This document shows positions 11,001 to 22,370 of a stretch of DNA of 64,000 nucleotides, piece by piece. The translations under genes and the position numbers were made by a program. Origin of the DNA: Sesamum alatum (Eukaryota > Streptophyta > Magnoliopsida > Lamiales > Pedaliaceae); NCBI GenBank assembly GCA_034509735.1, contig JACGWO010000005.1:21570383-21634382 (forward strand), written 5' to 3'. Each line of letters begins with the position of its first letter. The first letter of the stretch is position 1. The notes under the pieces were generated by a model, which did no database searches, was not told the DNA's origin, and saw only the letters and a program-made list of their open reading frames with translations.

Positions 11001-14000
11001 TCATTGACTGATAGATGACTCATTTCTGGCTAAATATATTCGTATCGAGTCTAAGAATCAATATTAAAGCCACTCTTCGATTATACGACTAGGACTACAT
11101 GTTATTCAACATAAAATTACACTAGTACTACATCTAGAACACTCGTTTGAGGCATGGACTCAGCTTTGTATATGTGCGTAACGACAAACTCCTTTAAACA
11201 AATTTAGACACTAATTCTCTTTAACCTTTGCCATATCGAGGGCTTGGTCAACCTTCGTAATCAATCGTACGATCGGATACAAGCCTAATACTGAACACAA
11301 TCGTTGGAAACACCTTGTGCTTTCAGTCCTTATCATTAACTGATAGATTACTCATTAGTGCCTATAAATATATTCGTATCGACTCTAATAATCAATATTA
11401 AAAAGCCACTCTTCGATTATACGACTAGGAATCCATCTTATTCAACATAAAAATGCACTAGGACTGCATCTTGAACACTTGTTTTGAGCCATGGACTCAA
11501 CTTTTGTACCTTTGCCCAACGACGAACTCCTTTAAAACGAATTTAGACACTAATTCCCTTTTATCTTTGCCATATCGAGGGCTTGGTCACCCTTCGTAAT
11601 CAATCATACGTCCGGATACATGCCTAATACTCAACACAATCGTAGGAAACACCTTGTGTTTTCAGTCCTTATCATTGACTGATAGATGACTCATTTTTGG
11701 CTATAAATATATTCGTATCAACTCTAAGAATCAATATTAAAGCAAATGTTCGATTATACGACTAGGACTCCATGTTATTCAACATAAACTTACACTAGTA
11801 CTACATCTAGAACACTCGCTCGAGCCATGGACTAAGCTTTGTATTTGTGCCTAACGAAAAACTCCTTTAAATGAATTTAGACACTAATGCCCTTTAATCT
11901 TTGCCATATCGAGGGCTTAGTCAACCTTCGTAATCAATCGTGCATTCGGATACAAGCCTAATACTCAACACAATCGTAGGAAACACCTTGTGCTTTCTGT
12001 CCTTTTCATTGACTGATAGATGACTCATTACTGGCTATAAATGTATTCGTATCGACTCTAATAATCAATATTAAAGCCACTCTTCGATCATTCGACTAGG
12101 AATCCATCTTATTCAACATAAAAATGCACTAGGACTGCATCTCGAAAACTCCTTTGAGCCATCGACACAACTTTTGTACCTTTGCCCAACGACGAACACC
12201 TATAAACGAATTTAGACACTATTTCCTTTTTATCTTTGCCATATCGAGGGCTTGGTCACCCTTCGTAATCAATCGTACGTCCGGATACATGCCTAATAAT
12301 CAACACAATCTTAGGAAACACCTTGTGTTTTTAGTCCTTATCATTGACTGATAGATGACTCATTTCTGGCTATAAATATATTTCGTATCGACTCTAAGAA
12401 TCAATATTAAAGCGACTCTTCGATTATACAACTAGGACTCGATCTTATTCAACATAAAATTACACTAGTACTACATCTAGAACACTCATTTGAGGCATGG
12501 ACTCAGCTTTGTATTTGTGCGTAACGACAAACTCCTTTAAACAAATTTAGACACTAATTCCCTTTAATCTTTGCCATATCGAGGCTTGGTCAACCTTCGT
12601 AATCAATCGTACATTCGGATACAAGCCTAATACTCAACAAAATCGTAGGAAACACCTTGTGCTTTCAGTCCTTATCATTGACTGATAGATTACTCATTAT
12701 TGGCTATAAATATATTCGTATCGACTCTAATAATCAATATTAAAGCCACTCTTCGATTATACGACTAGGAATCCATCTTATTCAACATAAAAATGCACTA
12801 GGACTGCATCTTGAACACTCATTTGAGCCATGGACACAACTTTTGTACCTTTGTCCAACGACGAATTCCTTTAAACGAATTTAGACACTAATTACCTTTT
12901 ATCCATATCGAGGGCTTGGTCACCCTTCGTAATCAATCGTACATTCGGATACAAGCATAATACTCAACACAATCGTAGGAAACACCTTGTGCTTTCAGTC
13001 CTTATCATTGACTGATAGATGACTCATTACTGGCTATAAATGTATTCGTATCGACTCTAATAATCAATATTAAAGCCACTCTTTCGATTATACGATTAGG
13101 ACTCCATCTTATTCAACTTAAAATTACACTAGTACTACATCTAGAAACACTCGTTTGAGGCATGGACTCAGCTTTGTATTTGTGCGTAACGACAAACTCC
13201 TTTAAACAAATTTAGACACTAATTCCCTTTAATCTTTGCCATATCGAGGGCTTGGTCAACCTACGTAATCAATCGTACATTCGGATACAAAGCCTAATAC
13301 TCAACAAAATCGTAGGAAACACCTTGTGCTTTCAGTCCTTATCATTGACTGATAGATTACTCATTATTGGCTATAAATATATTCGTATCGACTCTAATAA
13401 TCAATATTAAAGCCACTCTTCGATTATACGACTAGGAATCCATCTTATTCAACATAAAAATGCACTAGGACTGCATCTTCAACACTCATTTGAGCCATGG
13501 ACACAACTTTTGTACCTTTGTCCAACGACGAAATTCCGTTTAAACGAATTTAGACACTAATTACCTTTTATCCATATCGAGGGCTTGGTCACCCTTCGTA
13601 ATCAATCGTACGTCCGGTACATGCCTAATGCTCAACACAATTGTAGAAAACACTTTGTGTTTTCAGTCCTTATCATTGACTTATAGGTGACTCATTTTCG
13701 GCTATAAATATATTTGTATGGACTCTAAGAATCAATATTAATGCCACTTTCGATTATACGACTAGGACTCCATCTTATTCAACATAAAATTACAACTAGT
13801 ACTACTTCTAGAACACTCGTTTGAGCCATGGACTCAGCCTTGTATTTGTGCGTAACGACAAACTCCTTTAAATGAATTTAGACACTAATTCCCTTTAATC
13901 TTTGCCATATCAAGGGCTTAGTCAACCTTCGTAATCAATCGTACGTTCGGATACAAGCCTAATACTCAACACAATCGTAGGAAACACCTTGTGCTTTCAG

Positions 14001-15515
14001 TCCTTATCATTGACTGATAGATGACTCATTACTGGCTATAAATGTATTCGTATCTACTCTAATAATCAATATTAAAGCCACTCTTCGATTATACGACTAG
14101 GAATCCATCTTATTCAACATAAAAATGCACTAGGACTGCATCTTGAACATTCGTTTGATCCATGGACTCAACTTTTGTACCTTTGCCCAACGACAAAACT
14201 CATTTAAACGAATTTAGACAGTAATTCCCTTTTATCTTTGCCATATCGAGGGCTTGGTCACCCTTCGTAATCAATCTTACGTCCGAATACACGCCTAATA
14301 CTCAACACAATCGTAGGAAACACCTTGTATTTTCAGTCCTTATCATGGACAAATAGATGACTCATTACTGGCTATAAATATATTCGTATCATCTCTAATA
14401 ATCAATATTAAAGCCACTCTTCGATTATACGACTAAGAATCCATCTTATTCAACATAAAAATGCACTAGGACTACATCTTGAACACTCGTTTTATCCATG
14501 GACTCAGCTTTTGTACCTTTGCCAAACAACAAACTCCTTTAAACGAATATAGACACTAATTCCCATTTATCTTTGCCATATCGAGGGTTTGATTCCCCTT
14601 CGTAATCAATCGTATGTCCGGACATGCCTAATACTCAACACAATCGTAGGAAACACCTTATGTTTTCAGTCGTTATCATTCACTTGTAGATAACTCATTA
14701 CTGGCTGTAAATGTATTCGTATAGACTCTAATAATCAATATTAAAGCGACTCTTCGATTGTACGACTAGGACTCTATCTTATTCAACACAAAAATTGCAC
14801 TACGACTACATCTAGAACACTCGTTTCAGCCATGGACTCAACTTTGTACCTTTGCGCAACGACAAACTCCTTTAGACGAATTTAGCACTAATTCCCTTTT
14901 GTCTTTGCCATATTGAGGGCTTGGTCAACCTTCGTAATCAATCGTTACGTCCGGATACAAGCCTAATACTCAACACAATCGTAGGAAACACCTTGTGCTT
15001 TCAGTCCTTATCATTGACTGATAGATTACTCATTATTGGCTATAAATATATTCGTATCGACTCTAATAATCAATATTAAAGCCACTCTTCGATTATACGA
15101 CTAGGAATCCATCTTATTCAACATAAAAATGCACTAGGACTGCATCTTGAACACTCGTTTGAGCCATAGACTCAACTTTTGTACCTTTGCCAAATGACGA
15201 ACTCCTTTAAACGAATTTAGACACTAATTCCCTTTTATCTTTGCCATATCGAGAGCTTGGTCACTCTTCGTAATCAATCTTACGTCCGGAATACATGCCT
15301 AATACTCAACACAATCGTAGGAAACACCTTGTGATTTCAGTCCTTATCATTGACTGATAGATGACTCATTTCTACTATAAATATATTCGTATTGACTCTA
15401 ATAATCAATATTAAATCCACTCTTCGATTATACGACTAGGACTTCATCTTATTCAACATAAAATTACACCAGTACTACATCTAGAACACTCGTTTGAGGC
15501 ATGGACTCAGCTTTG
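8022..15515 (+). repeat. Satellite block 1, ~333 bp monomer, forward orientation
   Basis: About 22 tandem monomers. The phrase TAGATGACTCATT recurs at 8022, 8355, 8673, 9006, 9341 and 9675, giving periods of 318-335 bp. Each unit contains GGCTATAAATATATTCGTATC and CAATCGTACGTCCGGATAC or close variants. Two monomer types largely alternate: one has TTGTACCTTTGCCCAACGAC, the other TTGTATTTGTGCGTAACGAC, which suggests a dimer of about 667 bp. I see no open reading frame or gene. The array is broken by L2 on the left and L3 on the right. Confidence 0.93.
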
Positions 15516-17219
15516 TGTTAGAATAGGTGACCAGAAAGCCAATAGGTTTTGGCGATTTGTAACCTATTATACAACTCGATGTAATTGTAATATTATTATG
15601 TGATGAATAAAGTGAGTGTTCGTCACTATTGGTACCTACTTTGTTGTGCTCACTTTACATTTGTTAAAACGGTGTTTAACTTATATCGCAACAAAGCCCA
15701 CAGACCATGGATAACAACTCGTGCAGTTGGCCACGCATGGATGGTGGTCATGAAACCAACTGATTAAGAGTTGGGTCTGAAACGTTCCAAGTCGAGGACC
15801 TCGAGACAGGCATCGAGAGTCCTATTGAGACTTGCATCAAGAGTCGTGTTCATTGGATGAGTGCCGTGTTTCATCGGCGACAGGCGTGGGACGCCTACAC
15901 GGTCTTGATGGGTTGGTCGACTGGGGTCGAGCCGACTGGACTGACTCGCGGGGATCATCATATGGAAGCCTTGGAGGCTTGGTCGGTATGATTGGATTCC
16001 CCGGTTCCGATAGTACGGGAGTAATCCTCAGACTTGAGGAAATCATTGCAGTCACGTGCACAGGACGGCTGTATCTTGGATCTGGCGAGAGGTGATCATT
16101 CTGTAAGATGATCATTATAAGCCTTGTCCAGTGCAGTCGGAATGTGTAGTGAGGACGGTGGATTCCAAGAAGAGGATCCGTCCCCTGTCAGTATGTGACA
16201 GAGGTATCTCCTATGCACTCGGAGACACGTTCATGCTGTTTGAAGCTGTGGCCACAGTGGTTGGTCGAACAGGGAATGGTTTCCTGTGTCGACGCAATGA
16301 AGCATACGTGGGTCTCGAGTATTAAGCATAGATGCCTAGTCAAGGATGGGAACCGACGCCCAATTCCATACCCTAGACTAAGGCCGGGAGACGGTAGACG
16401 GAAGGATCGTACCCGTACGGAATCGGCGCCTAAATGTTCACGCCAATTCACCTAGTCTCTAGTGCCATGGACCGTTGCTAGACGGCCACCCATGGTAACG
16501 GGCCCTTGTGGGACACGGGCCCAAGTCTAACTGAGGCTGAACCTAAAGGGTCACACACAAAATCACCGAGGAGGTTGAGCGATCGACTTGGAGTCAATCT
16601 CGAAGGATAAAATAAGTAATTGGATTACTTAAAGGGAAAGTCCATTGGATGGACGGGCCGATATTGTATCGGGCTTTCATTTAATCGGTAAATTGGATTT
16701 TGATTAAATATGGAAAGTTGAGATGTTGGGACGTTGGATCTTTTAATTGGATTAAAAGATCAACGGGAATAATTTAAGTGGACATTAAATTGGATTTAAT
16801 ATTGGGTTCGTCGTAATTGGATTACGATAAAACCCGGTCCGTTAAATTATACCCGAGAGGAGAAATAATTCCTAATTTGGAATAGGAAGAAGTTGGACTT
16901 CTTCCCTTAATTAAACATAGCCGACATGCTCCCTTGGAGGAAGCAAAATCAGCCATGTTTCATGCTAGGTGGTATGTTGACTTGTCTCTTTTGGAAAGAG
17001 ACAAATCAACTCCAATCAAGCTCTTCCCTTTTGGTATGATTTGATCATACCATAAATTTTGGTAGGCTTGAATGAAGAATTGATGGTGATTGATTGGAAT
17101 GAATCTAGACATCCTTGGATGAACCTAGACACATTCTAATAATCACATTAATTATGTATATATATTAGAATATACAACACCTAGCATAAGTGATTCATAT
17201 TCATCTTTTTCTAGGAAAA
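15516..17219 (+). repeat. L3: plus-strand LTR running into the assembly gap
   Basis: Starts TGTTAGAATAGG directly after satellite sequence and matches L5 along about 1.7 kb, up to the TTTTTCTAGGAAAA segment, where Ns begin. It has the subfamily I stem (TAAAGTGAG), whereas the 3' LTR of CopC across the gap (L4) has the subfamily II stem (TAAGATGAG). The two LTRs of one insertion start identical, so L3 is probably not the 5' partner of L4. Small indels relative to L5 (for example at 15548, 15734 and 16045) look like an unpolished contig end. Confidence 0.88.
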
Positions 17220-17719
17220 NNNNNNNNNNNNNNNNNNNNNNNNNNNNNNNNNNNNNNNNNNNNNNNNNNNNNNNNNNNNNNNNNNNNNNNNNNNNNNNNN
17301 NNNNNNNNNNNNNNNNNNNNNNNNNNNNNNNNNNNNNNNNNNNNNNNNNNNNNNNNNNNNNNNNNNNNNNNNNNNNNNNNNNNNNNNNNNNNNNNNNNNN
17401 NNNNNNNNNNNNNNNNNNNNNNNNNNNNNNNNNNNNNNNNNNNNNNNNNNNNNNNNNNNNNNNNNNNNNNNNNNNNNNNNNNNNNNNNNNNNNNNNNNNN
17501 NNNNNNNNNNNNNNNNNNNNNNNNNNNNNNNNNNNNNNNNNNNNNNNNNNNNNNNNNNNNNNNNNNNNNNNNNNNNNNNNNNNNNNNNNNNNNNNNNNNN
17601 NNNNNNNNNNNNNNNNNNNNNNNNNNNNNNNNNNNNNNNNNNNNNNNNNNNNNNNNNNNNNNNNNNNNNNNNNNNNNNNNNNNNNNNNNNNNNNNNNNNN
17701 NNNNNNNNNNNNNNNNNNN
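17220..17719. other. Assembly gap of exactly 500 N
   Basis: A run of 500 N, a typical placeholder for a gap of unknown size. The true gap must hold at least the end of L3 and the sequence leading into the CopC integrase, so it is probably several kilobases. Confidence 0.97.
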
Positions 17720-19998
17720 AGTAGAGAACCAAACCGGTCGAAAGATCAAAGCCCTTCGGTCGGGACCGAGGTGGAGAGTATTTGAGTGGTGAGTTTACTG
17801 ATTATCTAAAAGAGAATGGGATTCTCTCTCAGTGGACCCCTCCTGGAACACTGCAGATTAACGGGTGTGTCTGAAAGGAGGAATCGGACCTTGTTGGACA
17901 TGGTCCCGATCCATGAATGAGTTTTACCGAACTACCCCTTTCCTTCTGGGGATACGCTCTTGAGACGGCGGCCAAAGTTTTGAACTTGGCGCCATCTAAA
18001 AGGGTATCCCAGACGCCATATGAGAGTATGGCAGTGGCAAGCCTGCCTCCTACAAATACTTGAAAGTGTGGGTTGCCCCCGCATATGTCAAGAGATTAGT
18101 GGGAGATAAACTGGAGTCGAGGTCTAGTTTATGCAGGTTATCGGCTATCCGAAAGAAACTGTGGGTATTATTTCTATGATCCCTCCGAGCAAAAGGTTTT
18201 TGTCTCGCGAAACGCAGTGTTCTTGGAAAAAAGGTTTTCCATCGGATAGTCGACGCGATGAGGTACTCCTTGAGGAATCAAGTGAGGTACCCCATGAGGC
18301 GGCAGTGACATCTGAGCCAGTGGTTCCCACTGATATTGTTCCAGTCCTCCGTAGGTCGGCAGAGTATCCCATGCACCTGATAGGTATGGATTTCTGGCCT
18401 GACCGGTCAGTTGGATAATGATCCAAAGACATACGGAGAAGCGGTGTCGGACATCGATTCGGACAAGTGGCTTGAGGCCATGAAATCCGAGATGGACTCG
18501 ATGGGTAAAACAAGGTTTGGACCCTAGTAGATCCACCCAAAGGGGTTAAACCCGTAGGGTGTAAATGGGTCTACAAACGTAAGCTTGGAGCTGACGGGGA
18601 GGTTACAACCTTCAAGGCCAGGCTTGTGGCGAAAGGTTACACTCAGCGACCCGGGGCCTCGATTTTGAGGAAACCTACTCGCCTGTAGCAATGGCCAAGT
18701 CCATTCGGATACTGCTTGCCATAGCAGCATGGTATGACTATGAAATATGGCAGATGGACGTGAAAACGGCTTTCCTCAACGGTTTCGTAGAGGAAGAGAT
18801 CTATATGGATCAACCGGAAGGTTTCACAATTGTTGGAGAAAGAGCAGAAGGTCTGCCGTCTCCAAAGGTCCATCTATGGCCTCAAACAAGCTTCCCGAAG
18901 CTGGAACATACGTTTTGATGAAGTCATACGGGGATATGATTTCATCAAGAATGAGTCCGATCCTTGTGTATACAAGAAGATCAGTCGGAGCTCAGTTGCG
19001 TTTTGGGTGCTTTACGTGGATGACATCTTGCTCATTGGGAATGATGCTAAGATGTTGGGTACCACTAAAGCTTGGTTGTCAACGCAATTCTCCATGAAGG
19101 ATATGGGCGAGGCATCCTACATCCTTGGCATCAAGATCTACAGGGAAAGATCTAAAAGGATGTTAGGAATGGCCCAGTCCTCGTACATTGAGAAAGTCTT
19201 GAAGAGATTCAAGATGGAGAACTCAAAACGAGGATTCCTTCCAATGAGGCATGGAATTAAGTTATCCAAGAAGCAGTCTCCTAAGACTGATGAGGAGCTT
19301 AAACGGATGTTGGACATCCCCTATGCTTCAGCCGTAGGCAGCATACAGTATGTTGTTCAATGCACTAGACCTGATGTGGCTTTCGCTTTGAGCGTAACAA
19401 GTCGATATCAGTTGTGTGCCGGGGAGGCACACTGGAGTGCAGTCAAGACTATCTTGAAGTACCTGAAAAGGACTAAGGACATGTTCTTGATCTACGGCAG
19501 TGGAGAGTTGATACTGGAAGGCTATAGCGACGCTAGCTTCCAGTCGGATGACGATGATGCCAAGTCTCAGTCTGGTTATGTATTCAAACTTAATGGTGGC
19601 GTGGTTGCTTGGAAGAGTTCCAAGCAGGCTACCACGGCGGACTCCACCACAGAGTCTGAATACATAGCAGCTTCGGGAGCTGCTAAGAGGCGGTTTGGAT
19701 GAAGAGCTATATCCAAGAGTTGGGTGTAGTACCTAGCATCGCTGAGCCAGTGGTTATCTTCTGCGATAACAACGGGGCCATAGCGCAAGCAAAGGAACCG
19801 AGATCTCATCACCGATCCAAGCATATTCTTAGACGCTACCATCTGCTCAGAGAGATGGTTGGCAGGGGTGACGTTCGGATGGACCGAGTCAGCTCCGCAG
19901 AAAACATAGCAGATCCACTTACTAAGCCCGTGTCGCAAGTTGCCCATACTCAGCATCTGGATAAGATGGGTTTGAGGTCTATGGGTGATTGGCTTTAG
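17720..19998 (+). pseudogene. CopC pol: integrase, reverse transcriptase, RNase H, frameshifted
   Basis: Starts at the gap inside the integrase (VENQTGRKIKALRS) and ends with the family's last residues and a TAG at 19996-19998. Integrase residues with SERRN lie at about 17730-17960, and the integrase C-terminal part reaches about 18200. The RT has WVYKRK near 18570, the first catalytic Asp in QMDVKTAFLNG at about 18751-18785 and YVDD at 19013-19024. RNase H has YSDAS near 19525 and STTESEY near 19645. Small indels are dense from 17720 to about 18670, then only single ones near 18838 and 19688. The longest open stretch is 18830-19702 (290 residues). The early indels may be sequencing error next to the gap rather than decay. 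Confidence 0.9.
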
Positions 19999-20001
19999 GT
20001 C

Positions 20002-20012
20002 AAGTGGGAGAT
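20002..20012 (+). promoter_or_regulatory. Polypurine tract of CopC
   Basis: AAGTGGGAGAT lies directly before the TG of the 3' LTR and three bases after the pol stop. It is the purine-rich primer for plus-strand DNA synthesis, and the same tract is found in CopE and CopF. Confidence 0.88.
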
Positions 20013-20139
20013 TGTTAGAATAGGTGACCAGAAAGCCAATAGGTTTGGCGATTTGTAACCTATTATACAACTCGATGTAATTGTAATATTATTATGTGAT
20101 GAATAAGATGAGTGTTCGTCACCAATGGTACCTTCTTTG
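20013..20139 (+). repeat. L4 part 1: start of CopC 3' LTR
   Basis: The first 127 bp of the LTR, from TGTTAGAATAGG to GGTACCTTCTTTG. It is interrupted by the solo LTR L5 and resumes after 22365. The last five bases (CTTTG, 20135-20139) are one copy of the target site duplication of L5. Confidence 0.92.
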
Positions 20140-21200
20140 TGTTAGAATAGGTGACCAGAAAGCCAATAGGTTTGGCGATTTGTAACCTATTATACAACTC
20201 GATGTAATTGTAATATTATTATGTGATGAATAAAGTGAGTGTTCGTCACTATTGGTACCTACTTTGTTGTGCTCACTTTACATTTGTTAAAACGGTGTTT
20301 AACTTATATCGCAACAAAGCCCACAGACCATCGATAACAACTCATGCAGTTGGGCCACGCATTGGATGGTGGTCATGAAACCAACTGATTAAGAGTTGGG
20401 TCTGAAACGTTCCAAGTCGAGGACCTCGAGACAGGGCATCGAGAGTCCTATTGAGACTTGCATCAAGAGTCGTGTTCATTTGATGAGTGCCGTGTTTCAT
20501 CGGCGACAGGCGTGGACGCCTACACGGTCTTGATGGGTTGGTCGACTGGGGTCGAGCCGACTGGACTGACTCGCGGGGATCATCATATGGAAGCCTTGGA
20601 GGCTGGTCGGTATGATTGGATTCCCCGGTTCCGATAGTACGGGAGTAATCCTCAGACTTGAGGAATCATGGCAGTCACGTGCACAGGACGGCTGTATCTT
20701 GGATCTGGCGAGAGAGTGATCATTCTGTAAGATGATCATTATAAGCCTTGTCCAGTGCAGTCGGAATGTGTAGCGAGGACGGTGGATTCCAAGAAGAGGA
20801 TCCGTCCCCTGTCAGTATGTGACAGAGGTATCTCCTATGCACTCGGAGACACGTTCATGCTGTTTGAAGCTGTGGCCACAGTGGTTGGTCGAACAGGGAA
20901 TGGTTTCCTGTGTCGACGCAATGAAGCATACGTGGTCTCGAGTATTAAGCATAGATGCCTAGTCAAGGATGGGAACCGACGCCCAATTCCATACCCTAGA
21001 CTAAGGCCGGGAGACGGTAGACGGAAGGATCGTACCCGTACGGAATCGGCGCCTAAATGTTCACGCCAATTCACCTAGTCTCTAGTGCCATGGACCGTTG
21101 CTAGACGGCCACCCATGGTAATGGGCCCTTGTGGGACACGGGCCCAAGTCTAGCTGAGGGTGAACCTAAAGGGTCACACACAAATTACCGAGGAGGTTGA

Positions 21201-21632
21201 GAGATCGACTTGGAGTCAATCTCGAAGGATAAAATAAGTAATTGGATTACTTAAGGGAAAGTCCATTGGATGGACGGACCGATATTGTATCGGGCTTTCA
21301 TTTAATCAGTAAATTGGATTTTTGATTAAATATGGAAAGTTGAGATGTTGAGACGTTGGATCTTTTAATTGGATTAAAAGATCAACGGGAATAATTTAAG
21401 TGGACATTAAATTGGATTTAATATTGGGTTCGTCGTAATTGGATTACGATAAAACCCGGTCCGTTAAATTATACCCGAGAGGAGAAATAATTCCTAATTT
21501 GGAATAGGAAGAAGTTGGACTTCTTCCCTTAATTAAACATAGCCGACATGCTCCCTTGGAGGAAGCAAAATCAGCCATGTTTCATGCTAGGTGGTATGTT
21601 GACTTGTCTCTTTTGGAAAGAGACAAATCAAC
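21201..21632 (+). other. Hairpin train with invariant TTGGA loops (L5 copy)
   Basis: Left arms, each followed by a TTGGA loop and a complementary right arm: GAGATCGAC 21201-21223 (one G-T), TAAGTAA 21235-21253, GTCCA 21261-21275, GATCTTTTAA 21359-21383, ATTAAA 21406-21422, TCGTAA 21433-21449, GGAAGAAG 21507-21527, GCTCCC 21550-21566 (one wobble) and the 15-bp GTTGACTTGTCTCTT 21598-21632 (one mismatch). CCGATA at 21279-21293 has a TTG loop. The same train is seen in L1, L3, L4 and L6-L10. The function is unknown. Confidence 0.9.
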
Positions 21633-21778
21633 TCCAATCAAGCTCTTCCCTTTTGGTATGATTTGATCATACCATAAATTTTGGTAGGCTTGATTGAAGA
21701 ATTGATGGTGATTGATTGGAATGAATCTAGACATCCTTGGATGAACCTAGACACATTCCAATAATCACATTAATTATG

Positions 21779-21788
21779 TATATATATT
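21779..21788 (+). promoter_or_regulatory. Candidate TATA box of L5
   Basis: TATATATATT, 50 bp before a TTTTTCTAGGAAAA hairpin and then a CT-rich stretch. Assigned only by sequence and by position in the LTR. Confidence 0.4.
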
Positions 21789-22370
21789 AGAATATACAAC
21801 ACCTAGCATAAGTGATTCATTATTCATCTTTTTCTAGGAAAAAAGAGAAGACAAAAATGTTCTCCTCTCTCTCAATTTTCGTGCTCCCTCCCTCTCTTAC
21901 ACTTGTGTTCTTCACTTGATTTTGAATCAAGAAGAAGAACAAAGTAAGTTTAAGAGAACACTAATTCATAGTGTTCTTCTCTTAAACCGATTCCTTCCTA
22001 AACCCGTTCTTTTCTAGCAAGAAGAACGTGTGTTTCTTCCGGTGTGGTGTGGATCACCTTTGAAGAATCCATACATTTGGATTTCGTGAGCATTCCGGAG
22101 AAGGAACAACGCTAGTAGCCGGGAGCATACGCTAAACAATCAAAGGTAACGGTTTATTACGCTTTGATTGATTCCATTTATATATCTATGCCCTATGTGT
22201 TTAAATATGTTTTTAATATTTACACATCCTACATCGAACGCCCGGTTGAGCACCCAAGGGTACACCCCTTGGGATTCGCGTATTTTGAATTTTATTTAAA
22301 TTTACGCACTTCGACACGCTTTCTCGCTTCCGCTCGCGCTGCCGGGCGGATCCGCTTGTCCTTCACTTTG

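Larger units (their letters stand above)
20140..22365 (+). repeat. L5: complete solo LTR nested in L4 (2226 bp)
   Basis: A full LTR from TGTTAGAATAGG to CTTGTCCTTCA with no internal region. It is flanked by the 5-bp duplication CTTTG at 20135-20139 and 22366-22370, which proves insertion into L4 followed by LTR-LTR recombination that removed the body. It belongs to subfamily I. Ten hairpins with a TTGGA loop lie at 21201-21632, and a candidate TATA box (TATATATATT) at 21779-21788 precedes a CT-rich stretch. Confidence 0.95.

Noticed and set aside
15511..15515. CTTTG before L3 as a target duplication shared with L5
   Set aside because: These bases are the normal satellite sequence (CAGCTTTG), and no matching copy is seen at the other end of L3.
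8022..15515. Satellite as CRISPR array or ribosomal spacer
   Set aside because: The units are ~333 bp contiguous tandem monomers without spacers, the DNA is eukaryotic, and I recognise no rRNA coding sequence.
17190..17792. Apparent reading frames of 170-200 residues across the gap
   Set aside because: They consist of undetermined bases.
20755..21078. A 107-residue frame, with a 79-residue frame on the opposite strand, present in almost all LTR copies (e.g. 5026-5349, 29172-29495, 59433-59756)
   Set aside because: It lies fully inside the LTR, both strands are open, it shows no recognisable domain, and its recurrence is explained by the LTR being repeated. Local hairpins account for symmetric sequence on both strands.
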